Source of the DNA: DASQWP01 sp050697555
Lineage (GTDB): Bacteria; Actinomycetota; Thermoleophilia; Gaiellales; Gaiellaceae
Assembly (NCBI GenBank): GCA_050697555.1
Contig: JBOHAD010000011.1
Span: 1 to 44,875, forward strand
Length of the DNA: 44,875 nt
Reading direction: 5' to 3'
Every line of letters begins with the position of its first letter. Within the stretch, counting starts at the first letter, position 1. Below are positions 14,623 to 21,402 of the stretch, piece after piece. Position numbers and translations under genes: made by a program. The notes below the pieces were generated by a model that saw only the letters and a list, made by a program, of their open reading frames with translations, did not search any database and was not told the DNA's origin.

Positions 14623-15900
14623 GTGCCCGCCCGCGTTCGCATGGCGCCGAGCCCGACCGGCTTCCTCCACATCGGGAACGTGCGCACCGCGCTCTTCAAC
14701 TGGCTCTTCGCCCGTCACGAGGGCGGCGAGTTCCTCCTCCGCATCGAGAACACCGACACGAGCCGTGAGGTCGTCGAGGCGGTCGAGCAGATCCAGCGCT
14801 CGCTCCGCTGGCTCGGCCTCGACTGGGACGGGGACGTCGCCTTCCAGCTCGACCGGCTGGAGCGCCACCAGGAAGTTGCCCGGCGCCTGGTGGACGAGGG
14901 CAAGGCGTACGAGGACGAAGGGGCGATCCGCTTCCGCATGCCGGACGAGGGCACGACCGCCTGGGAGGACGCGATCAAGGGACGGATCGAGTTCCCGAAC
15001 GAGCGGCTCGAGGACGTCGTGCTCCTGCGCTCCGACGGCCGCCCGACGTACAACTTCGCCTCGCCCGTGGACGACGCCGACGACGCGATCACCCACGTGA
15101 TCCGCGGCGACGACCACGTCTCCAACACGCCGAAGCAGATCCGGATCCTGGAGAGTCTCGGCGTCGAGCCGCCGACGTACGCGCACGTTCCCAGCGTCTA
15201 CGGCGACGATGGCCGCAAGCTCTCGAAGCGTCACGGCGCCGTCACGGTGGAGGAGTTCCGCGCGGCTGGCTACATCGCTCCGGCGCTCATGAACCACCTC
15301 GCGCTCCTCGGCTGGAGCTACGACGACCGGACGACGATCATGTCGCGGGACGAGCTCGTCGAGCGCTTCACCCTGGAGCGCGTCGGCGCGAGCCCGGCGA
15401 CGTTCGACTACGAGAAGCTCGCGTGGATGAACGGCGTGTACTTGCGCGAGCTCCCGCCTCAGGAGTATGCGAACACGCTCCTCGCCTACCTCCGGGAGCG
15501 GGGCTTCGAGGGCGACGAGAAGACGATCCGGGAAGCCGCTCCGCTCGTGCAGGAGAAGATCGAGACGCTCGGCCGGTTCCCGGAGTTCGCCGGCTTCCTC
15601 TTCCGCCGCGTGGAACCGGACCCGGCTCTCCTCGACGGCTCGGCCCCGGTGCTCCGGGAGGCCCGCGAGGCGCTTGCCGGCACCGAGCCCTTCTCGCGCG
15701 AGCAGATCGAGCAGGCGCTACGCGACCTCTGCGAGCGGCTCGAGCTCAAGCCGCGGTACGCCTTCCAGCCCATCCGTCTCGCCGTCACCGGCTCCAAGGT
15801 GTCGCCCGGGCTCTTCGAGAGCCTCGAGCTACTCGGGCGAGAGGAGTCGCTCGCCCGCCTGGATGCGGCTATCAGCCTCTCCGGCGCAGATGCCGGTTGA
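14623..15900 (+). CDS. gltX: Glutamyl-tRNA synthetase, compact form
   Basis: A 425-residue class I aminoacyl-tRNA synthetase charging tRNA-Glu. The HIGH motif is HIGN at 16-19 (APSPTGFLHIGNVRTAL context) and the KMSKS equivalent is KLSKR at 199-203. The sequence runs directly from LVDEGKAYEDEGAIRFRMP to the catalytic domain. The RCYCTPEELE-type stretch that usually follows GKAY is missing, so the protein is ~45-60 residues shorter than ordinary bacterial GluRS (~470-490). The anticodon-binding half (TREFSREQIEQALRDL-like helices) is intact. Both a tRNA-Glu and a tRNA-Gln lie in this window, so a non-discriminating enzyme feeding the amidotransferase pathway is possible but not shown. Confidence 0.95.
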   Translation: MPARVRMAPSPTGFLHIGNVRTALFNWLFARHEGGEFLLRIENTDTSREVVEAVEQIQRSLRWLGLDWDGDVAFQLDRLERHQEVARRLVDEGKAYEDEGAIRFRMPDEGTTAWEDAIKGRIEFPNERLEDVVLLRSDGRPTYNFASPVDDADDAITHVIRGDDHVSNTPKQIRILESLGVEPPTYAHVPSVYGDDGRKLSKRHGAVTVEEFRAAGYIAPALMNHLALLGWSYDDRTTIMSRDELVERFTLERVGASPATFDYEKLAWMNGVYLRELPPQEYANTLLAYLRERGFEGDEKTIREAAPLVQEKIETLGRFPEFAGFLFRRVEPDPALLDGSAPVLREAREALAGTEPFSREQIEQALRDLCERLELKPRYAFQPIRLAVTGSKVSPGLFESLELLGREESLARLDAAISLSGADAG

Positions 15901-16055
15901 GCGCGGCCTGGAAGGCCTCCCAGGCGCGGCGCCGGAAGTCCTCGGTCGGTTGCGGTAGACGCCGGCGCAGCGCCGACCGTGCCGGTTGAACCCCGTTGGT
16001 CTTCCAGGACGCTCTTACCACCTCTACGCCGTGAACGCCCAGGGCGGGGGCGGAG

Positions 16056-16652
16056 TTACGGGCGGAGGAGGAGGAAGCCGCCCGCGAAGAGGCCGAGCCC
16101 GGCAGCCCAGACCGGCCAGGCGGCGAGAACGGCTCCGGCGGTGAAGAGGAAGGCGCCGCCGACGACCAGGGCCCCCGCGACGACGGCGGCGACGGACGCG
16201 CGCTCGCGTCTCGGCCGTGCCCGGTGAGGCGTGGCAACGGTCTCCTCGCGTGGAACGGCCGTTCGCTCGAGCGCGCGAAGGCGCGCAAGCCGCACGCGGA
16301 AGAGGATGCCGCGCCACTCCGGCAGGAGCGGCTCGACGAGCTCCGCGTCGGCCACCTCGAGCGCGAGAGCGACTTCGGCGGTCGCGTCGCGGGCCTCCGC
16401 GAGCGACGCCACGAGCTCCTCGTGGAGCGCCTCGGCGCCTCGCGGGGCCTCGATGCCGACGGCCAGCTCCGCGCCCGCGTGCAGGCTGTACTGGAGCGAC
16501 GGAAGCTCGTCGACGAAGTCCTCGGCGACGAGGTCGGGCGGCGACTCGGCGATGCGCTCGAGGCGCACGAGCGCCGACCCGACGCGCTCCCAAAGATCGC
16601 CCACGGCCTGCGCGTAGGTCTGCGGCTCTCCCCTCCGAACCGTGCGCTCCAT
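16056..16652 (-). CDS. Hypothetical membrane protein with helical N-terminal domain
   Basis: A 198-residue protein. Residues 1-~130 form a soluble, Glu/Ala-rich helical region (PQTYAQAVGDLWERVGSALVRLE and beyond). After an Arg-rich linker (HRARPRRERAS), two closely spaced transmembrane helices end the protein (AAVVAGALVVGGAFLFTAGAV and PVWAAGLGLFAGGFLLLRP). No known catalytic motif is seen. It is divergent from the receiver-domain gene with 35 bp between starts, and TATGAT lies 8 nt before its ATG. The ~155 bp between it and gltX hold no gene I can support. Confidence 0.65.
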   Translation of the reverse strand: MERTVRRGEPQTYAQAVGDLWERVGSALVRLERIAESPPDLVAEDFVDELPSLQYSLHAGAELAVGIEAPRGAEALHEELVASLAEARDATAEVALALEVADAELVEPLLPEWRGILFRVRLARLRALERTAVPREETVATPHRARPRRERASVAAVVAGALVVGGAFLFTAGAVLAAWPVWAAGLGLFAGGFLLLRP

Positions 16653-16660
16653 CCGCCGCC

Positions 16661-16666
16661 ATCATA
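16661..16666 (-). promoter_or_regulatory. -10 box TATGAT for the 198-aa membrane protein
   Basis: On the minus strand TATGAT ends 8 nt before ATG 16652, predicting a leaderless or nearly leaderless mRNA. Confidence 0.55.
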
Positions 16667-16672
16667 CGCGGT

Positions 16673-16678
16673 TACACT
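16673..16678 (+). promoter_or_regulatory. -10 box TACACT for the receiver-domain gene
   Basis: TACACT ends 9 nt before GTG 16688. It lies 6 bp from the divergent TATGAT box on the other strand. Confidence 0.55.
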
Positions 16679-16687
16679 CGTCCTCCG

Positions 16688-17053
16688 GTGGTGGCCCAGG
16701 ACCATCGAGTGGTGGTCGTCGCGGACGACGACGAGGCGATGCGCCTGCTCTGCCGGGTGAACCTCGAGCTCGAGGGCTTTCGCGTCCTCGAGGCGACGAG
16801 CGAGGCGGAAGTCGAGGCTCTCGTGCGGAGGGAGCATGTCGTCCTCCTCGTCCTCGACGTCCACCTCGGAACCGAAGACGGGATCGAGATCGCACGCGGG
16901 ATGCGCACCCGTCACCCCGAGGTGCCGGTGGTCTTCCTCACGGGGAGCGTGCACATCGGGGAGCGGACGGCCGCGGTCTCGGACGCTGCCGTCCGCAAGC
17001 CGTTCACCCTGGAAGAGCTGATCGGGACCGTGCACCGGCTGGCTCGCCGCTAG
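16688..17053 (+). CDS. Stand-alone response-regulator receiver domain
   Basis: A 121-residue CheY-like receiver with no output domain. The acidic pocket is DDD at 13-15, the phosphoacceptor is D57 in LLVLDVHLG, the conserved Thr is T85 in VVFLTGS, and the Lys is K104 in VRKPFTLEEL. All phosphotransfer residues are therefore present. Such single-domain regulators act by protein contact or as phosphate sinks; no kinase gene is nearby. GTG 16688 or 16691 could be the start. The last 50 bases overlap, tail to tail, the 3' end of the flippase-like gene on the other strand. Confidence 0.88.
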   Translation: MVAQDHRVVVVADDDEAMRLLCRVNLELEGFRVLEATSEAEVEALVRREHVVLLVLDVHLGTEDGIEIARGMRTRHPEVPVVFLTGSVHIGERTAAVSDAAVRKPFTLEELIGTVHRLARR

Positions 17054-18011
17054 CTGGGCCGTCCCCCTCCAGATCCTCGTCGTCGGCTTGGGTGTGGCGG
17101 CGCCAGCGGAGCGTGCCGAGCATGAGCAGGATCGCGCCGAAGCCGAGCGCGACGTTCAGGATGGTGATGACGAGCTGCTGGCCGAAGCCGAAGGCCAGGA
17201 TCGTGCTGGTCGACGCCGCCCCCGCGAGGGCGAAGGCGAGGACCGCCTGCTGCGTTCCCGCTCCGCCCGGAGTGAAGGGAAGCAGCGTCGACAGCCCCTG
17301 GACGACGAGGACGGCCAGCGTGGTCGCGACCGTGGCGTCGACGTGGAACGCCTTCAGGAAGAAGAACGTGGACCCGATGCGGGCGACCCAGCTCGCGGCC
17401 TGCCAGGAGACGACCTCGCGCAGGTAGCGCCGACGGTCGCCCAGGACGGCGAACCCGCGCACGAGCTTCTCCTTGAAGGCGGTGACGTGACGACTCGCCC
17501 AGGCCGCGAGCAGGAGGGCGCCGGCGACGAGGACGCTCCCGAGGAGGGCCGAGAGGCGCGGGTGCTCGACGACGAACGACCAGTCGAAGGCATCCAGCGC
17601 GGGCAGGTCGGGGACGCCGGGCAGATGACCCCCCTGGAGCGCCCAGAAGAAGAGGGCCGCGCCGACCACGAAGTCGAAGAGCGTCTCCACGAGGAGCGAG
17701 GACGTGAGCGTCGGGTAGGACGACTCCTTCACCGCCTGGTGCTTGACGAGGTAGAGCTTGACCACGTCGCCGCCGCGGGCCGGAACCACGGCGTTCACGC
17801 CCACACCCGCGACGTACGCTCCGAACGTCTTCCGGTAGGGGACGCGCGCGCCGGGATACGCGGCGCGGAGGATGTTCTGCCAGGCGCGCACGCGCAGCGC
17901 GAGGCGCAGCACGTGAAAGGCCACGGCGAGTCCCAGCGCTCCCCAGCCGACGGCCGCGAGCGCCCGGAAGAAGGCCTGGGAGGCGTCGAGGAACGCCCGA
18001 ACGTCGTCCAC
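17004..18011 (-). CDS. Flippase-like membrane protein (LPG synthase TM / UPF0104 family)
   Basis: A 335-residue polytopic protein of the lysylphosphatidylglycerol-synthase transmembrane family, whose members flip lipids or glycolipids. Recognisable segments are GVGVNAVVPARGGDVVKLYLV (conserved RxGD/E-type motif), SSLLVETLFDFVVG, and LLPFTPGGAGTQQAVLAFAL in the second half. About eight hydrophobic helices are visible. The hydrophilic C-terminal tail (RRHTQADDEDLEGDGPASGEPAG...) is encoded partly opposite the receiver gene and may be extended. The start is GTG with TATCGT 6 nt upstream. Substrate unknown. Confidence 0.87.
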   Translation of the reverse strand: MDDVRAFLDASQAFFRALAAVGWGALGLAVAFHVLRLALRVRAWQNILRAAYPGARVPYRKTFGAYVAGVGVNAVVPARGGDVVKLYLVKHQAVKESSYPTLTSSLLVETLFDFVVGAALFFWALQGGHLPGVPDLPALDAFDWSFVVEHPRLSALLGSVLVAGALLLAAWASRHVTAFKEKLVRGFAVLGDRRRYLREVVSWQAASWVARIGSTFFFLKAFHVDATVATTLAVLVVQGLSTLLPFTPGGAGTQQAVLAFALAGAASTSTILAFGFGQQLVITILNVALGFGAILLMLGTLRWRRHTQADDEDLEGDGPASGEPAGARSRSALPG

Positions 18012-18017
18012 GGTCTG

Positions 18018-18023
18018 ACGATA
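18018..18023 (-). promoter_or_regulatory. -10 box TATCGT for the flippase-like gene
   Basis: TATCGT on the minus strand ends 6 nt before GTG 18011, with the same AGACC-like short spacer seen at nfo. It predicts a leaderless transcript. Confidence 0.55.
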
Positions 18024-18064
18024 GCGCCCCTACCCGAAGACCACGGCACTGCCTGTCCGAACCG

Positions 18065-18110
18065 GCCCCGTCCGGGGCCTGGCCCCGGGCATGTCCCGCG
18101 CGGACGGGGC
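18065..18110 (-). terminator. Hairpin after the DUF2339 gene
   Basis: GCCCCGTCC at 18065-18073 pairs with GGACGGGGC at 18102-18110, and a self-complementary GGGGCCTGGCCCC lies inside. It starts a few bases past the DUF2339 stop and lies between that gene and the flippase promoter; there is no U tract. Confidence 0.5.
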
Positions 18111-18115
18111 TCGCG

Positions 18116-21043
18116 CTACGCGGGCGCTGAGCGGTCGCGCTCCTCGAGCCCTTCCGAGAGGCGCTGGTAGAAGAAACCGCCGAGGAGGAGCAGCGCGCCG
18201 ACCGCCAGGAACGAGAGGGCGCGCGCAGCCGAGCTGAGGAAGGCGAGGTCGTACAGGAAGAGCTTGGCGAGGCTGACGCCGAAGAGCGCGAAGCCCGCGA
18301 GCCGGAGCGGGAGGGCCCGGCGCTTGAGCCCGATGTAGAGGAGCGCGACGCCGACGACGCCCCAGAAGGCGCTCACGGCCGTGTGCCCACGCTGGAAGCC
18401 GGTCTCGACGCCGGCGGCGGAAGCCGCCTGGGCGAGCTCGAGAGTGGTCAGCGAGAGGCCGTAGAGGGCGAGCACGCCCGCGCCCGCGAGCGCGAATACC
18501 CGGTAGCGCGACTGGGCCGCGGCCGCGACCTCGGCCAGTCGGGCGATAGTGAGGCGCTCTTCCCCGAGCGGCTCGGCCGGTCGGGTCCTGTGGCGGGCCG
18601 AGAACGCGAACGCCAGCGCGGCCAGGACGACGAACGCGAGGCTCGGCACTCCTTCTCCCGGGTGCGCCGCTGCCACGAACAAGTCGCGGGGAGGTGCCTC
18701 CGAGACGAGCGTGTAGCCGAGGGCGACGGCCAGGAAGACGGCCGAGAAGGCCTGGAAGCGGAGCTCGCGGACTGCGCCGGCGAGCCAGGCGAGCACGGTC
18801 GCCGCCGCCGCCCAGGCGAGGAGGAGCCAGAGGTGCTCGAGGAGCAGGGCGGCCGCGACGCCGGCGAGGACGAGCCCGGTGCCCCACTGCGTCGTCGCCA
18901 GGTCGCGCTGCGCCCGGAGCGACCAGGCCCCGAACGCGCCGTAGACGGCCGCGACCAGGAGCAGCCACGCTCCTTCGAGGTCGATGCCGTGCCAGCGTCC
19001 CTCGGCCAGCTGGACGATCGCGATCACCGCGAGACCGACGCTGACGCCGTGAGCCGTCGCCGCCTCGGGTCGCAGTCCCGGCGAGCGTCCGAGGCGCTGG
19101 TACTCGTGGCCCGCGAGGAGAGCACCGCCCGCGACGAGCAGGAACGAGACCGGCCAGCGCCCATCGGCGAGGACGTCGACGTCGTAGGCGAGCACCTTGA
19201 GGACGGCGACGCCCAGCCAGACGAGCCCGGCGATCTCGACGCGAAGACCGCGCCGTCGCACCCCCGCCTCGACGAGGGCCAGTGCCAGCAAGGCCCAGAA
19301 GCCGCTCAGCGCCACGTGCCCGCGCTCCCACCGTGTCACCGAGTCCTCGAGCCGCACCCAGAGGGCGAGCTCCAGCAACCCGAGGGAGGCCGCATAAACG
19401 AGCGCGAGCGCGGCGACCCAAGCGTAAGCTGCGGGCGCCGCCCGAACCAGCTCCACGAGGTCATCGAGGAGCACGGCCACCCGGCCCCGGGCCGGCGGGC
19501 GCTCGAGCGGCCTGCTCGTGAACCAGGCGAGTGCGGCGGCTCCGGCTGCGACCGCGAGGACGCTGAGGGCGCCGCCCGCCGGATGCAGGCTCCGCTCGAA
19601 GAGGTCTGTGAGCGGCACGGCGAAGAAGAGCGTGTACCCGAGCGCCAGCGCGAGGTACGCGAACGCGGAGAGCTGGAAGCGCCGATCCCGTGTCGCCCCG
19701 GCGAGCCAGGCGAGGATGGCCGCCTCGCCCGCCCAGGTAACGGTGAGCGCGGATCCGGACAGGAGCTCGGCCGCGGCGACGGCCGCGACGGTCAGTCCCG
19801 TCGCCCAGAGCAGCGCTGCGAGGTCTCGCCGGCCGCGGAAGAACAATGCTCCCAGGACGCCGTGCACCGCGGCGACGACGAGCAGGGCCGCGCCTTCGCG
19901 GTGGATCCCGTGGGCGTCCCCGGCGAAGAGCCAGGCCGAGGCGTAGCACGAGAGCGCGGCTCCGGTGAGCACGAACGTCGCCGCGAGCGGCTCGAGCGTG
20001 CGCTCGCCCAGCCGCAGCTGGTAGGCGAGGCCGGCCGCGAGGAGGACGAGCCAGAAGAGGGCTGTGAGAACGACGACGCTCCAGTCGGTGCCGTTGGTCT
20101 GGGCGACGAGGCCCGCGATCTGTGCCAGCGCAACCGCGCCGCCGACGAGCAGGAGCTCGCGCCAGCGGCGCTCGATCCCGACGAACGCGGTCGCAGCCAG
20201 CACGATGGCCACGAAGCCGGTGCCGACGAAGGACAGCTCGTCCTCCTCGATCACGACCATGAGCGGCACGACCATGGCGCCGACGAGCCCGAGGGCCGCG
20301 ACGAGCTGGGCCGACCAGGCGAGCGCGACGGCCACGGCGGCCGCCGCGATTCCGGCCGCGGCGGCGAGTGCCCAGACGTCGGGTACGAACTCGTAGAGCG
20401 CGGTTGCCGCGAGGAGGGTCGCGTAGCCGCCGGCAATGCCCGCTCCCGCAGCGGCGAGGGCTGAGTGCAGCTGGCCGTAGCGGCGCCGCAGCCACCAGCC
20501 GGCCGTGAACGCGGCGACCGAGGCGAGCGCGCCGAAGCCGAGCCTGAGCTCGGGATTGATCCAGCCGCGGTTCACGGCCAGGACGAAGAAGAAGACGATC
20601 CCGAGGAGCGTCACGATTCCGCCCGCCCAGGCGAGCGCCCGCGCGCCGAGCAGGTCGGAGGGCGAGAGATCCCACTCCGGCCGCCTCCGGCGCGGGGGCG
20701 GAGGCGGAGGAGGCGGCGGCGGGAAAGCCGGCTCGGGTTCCGGCGGGGGCGGCGCCGGCGCGAATACCGGCTCCGGCGGCAACGCTTGCGATGTCGGTCC
20801 CGGCGCCGCGCCGGCGGCGAGCGCCTTCAGCTCCTGAAGATCCACCTCGAGCTCACCGAGCTTGCGCTCGAAAGCCGCGATGCGCCCGGCCAGGTCGCCG
20901 GCTCTGCTTGTCGAGGACCGCTCCCGCCGGTCGACGACGGCGAGCACGACGAGCGCCACGAGCACCAGGACGGCGAGGACGGGAGACAACCACGCGGCTA
21001 CGAGCGTGAGCGCGAGCCCGCCCAGAACCGTCCTTCCGCTCAC
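18116..21043 (-). CDS. Giant DUF2339 multi-pass membrane protein
   Basis: A 975-residue protein starting VSGRTVLGG. There is one N-terminal helix, then a short coiled coil (AFERKLGELEVDLQELKAL). A Pro-rich linker with a run of about ten prolines and an RRRRPEWD segment follows. The rest is continuous transmembrane helices, well over twenty. DUF2339 proteins have this coiled-coil/Pro-rich/many-helix plan; their function is not established, though a role in envelope or transport is often guessed. Repeating modules (YTLFFAVPLTDLFE, YTLVSEAPPRDLFV, AVHGVLGALFFRGRRDLA, AVYGAFGAWSLRAQRDLA) show internal duplication. The GTG start overlaps the XRE gene stop by 4 bp (GTGA), linking the two in one transcript. 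Confidence 0.85.
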   Translation of the reverse strand: MSGRTVLGGLALTLVAAWLSPVLAVLVLVALVVLAVVDRRERSSTSRAGDLAGRIAAFERKLGELEVDLQELKALAAGAAPGPTSQALPPEPVFAPAPPPPEPEPAFPPPPPPPPPPRRRRPEWDLSPSDLLGARALAWAGGIVTLLGIVFFFVLAVNRGWINPELRLGFGALASVAAFTAGWWLRRRYGQLHSALAAAGAGIAGGYATLLAATALYEFVPDVWALAAAAGIAAAAVAVALAWSAQLVAALGLVGAMVVPLMVVIEEDELSFVGTGFVAIVLAATAFVGIERRWRELLLVGGAVALAQIAGLVAQTNGTDWSVVVLTALFWLVLLAAGLAYQLRLGERTLEPLAATFVLTGAALSCYASAWLFAGDAHGIHREGAALLVVAAVHGVLGALFFRGRRDLAALLWATGLTVAAVAAAELLSGSALTVTWAGEAAILAWLAGATRDRRFQLSAFAYLALALGYTLFFAVPLTDLFERSLHPAGGALSVLAVAAGAAALAWFTSRPLERPPARGRVAVLLDDLVELVRAAPAAYAWVAALALVYAASLGLLELALWVRLEDSVTRWERGHVALSGFWALLALALVEAGVRRRGLRVEIAGLVWLGVAVLKVLAYDVDVLADGRWPVSFLLVAGGALLAGHEYQRLGRSPGLRPEAATAHGVSVGLAVIAIVQLAEGRWHGIDLEGAWLLLVAAVYGAFGAWSLRAQRDLATTQWGTGLVLAGVAAALLLEHLWLLLAWAAAATVLAWLAGAVRELRFQAFSAVFLAVALGYTLVSEAPPRDLFVAAAHPGEGVPSLAFVVLAALAFAFSARHRTRPAEPLGEERLTIARLAEVAAAAQSRYRVFALAGAGVLALYGLSLTTLELAQAASAAGVETGFQRGHTAVSAFWGVVGVALLYIGLKRRALPLRLAGFALFGVSLAKLFLYDLAFLSSAARALSFLAVGALLLLGGFFYQRLSEGLEERDRSAPA

Positions 21044-21357
21044 GCCGCTTCTCCCTCGGTCCCGTCGCGAGGCCGAAGCTCGACCACGAGGTCGCAGTCG
21101 AGCGCGTTCGCCAGGCGCAGGAGCGTGTCGATCCGCGGAGGGCGGCCGCCTCCTTCGAGCCGGGCTATGGCCGACTGTGTCGTCCCGCAGAGCGCCGCGA
21201 GCTCGGCCTGGGAGAGCCCGCGCGCGCGGCGCCGTTCGGTGACGGCCTCGGCGATCTGCGCGAACAGCCAACCTTCCTCGGCGTGAGCGAGCCGCTCGCG
21301 AAGCAGCTCGAGCGGGCGGCCCGTGCCGTCCTTCGGAACCCTACGTCGTCGAGCCAT
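21040..21357 (-). CDS. XRE-family transcriptional regulator (HigA-like)
   Basis: A 105-residue DNA-binding protein. An N-terminal helical part (LELLRERLAHAEEGWLFAQIAEAV) precedes a helix-turn-helix at about 48-75, reading SQAELAALCGTTQSAIARLEGG, with a RPPRIDTLLRLANALDCDLVVELRP C-terminal strand. This layout is shared by HigA-type antitoxins and by small autoregulators. No toxin-like gene is adjacent, so antitoxin function is unlikely here. The ATG is fixed by a 17-bp palindrome overlapping it, suggesting autoregulation. The gene is translationally coupled to the DUF2339 protein, which is probably its regulated partner. Confidence 0.9.
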   Translation of the reverse strand: MARRRRVPKDGTGRPLELLRERLAHAEEGWLFAQIAEAVTERRRARGLSQAELAALCGTTQSAIARLEGGGRPPRIDTLLRLANALDCDLVVELRPRDGTEGEAA

Positions 21358-21394
21358 ATCGCATCTCTGCTATCTCTATAGCAGAGATGCGATA
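21357..21394 (-). promoter_or_regulatory. Perfect 17-bp palindromic operator over the xre -10 and start codon
   Basis: The left arm at 21357-21373 and right arm at 21378-21394 are exact reverse complements (core ATCGCATCTCTGCTAT) with a 4-nt spacer CTCT. The arm's first base is the A of the xre ATG. The operator covers the -10 TATAGA and the whole predicted 5' leader. Confidence 0.85.
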
Positions 21395-21402
21395 GTTGTC
21401 AA
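21375..21402 (-). promoter_or_regulatory. Consensus sigma70-type promoter of xre-DUF2339
   Basis: On the minus strand TTGACA (21402-21397) and TATAGA (21380-21375) are separated by 16 nt. The -35 overlaps the stop codon of the upstream sulfatase-like gene, so this promoter makes xre independent of the operon before it. Confidence 0.75.

Noticed and set aside
18383..20464. 693-codon plus-strand frame opposite the DUF2339 gene
   Set aside because: Glu/Arg/Gly-rich antisense shadow with no recognisable fold, while the minus frame encodes orderly membrane helices.
21040..21357. HigBA toxin-antitoxin system
   Set aside because: The regulator looks HigA-like, but no toxin-sized gene is adjacent; the partner is a 975-residue membrane protein.
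21399..21402. Idea that xre is simply the last part of the sulfatase operon
   Set aside because: A near-consensus promoter and operator lie exactly at the junction, so independent transcription is more likely.
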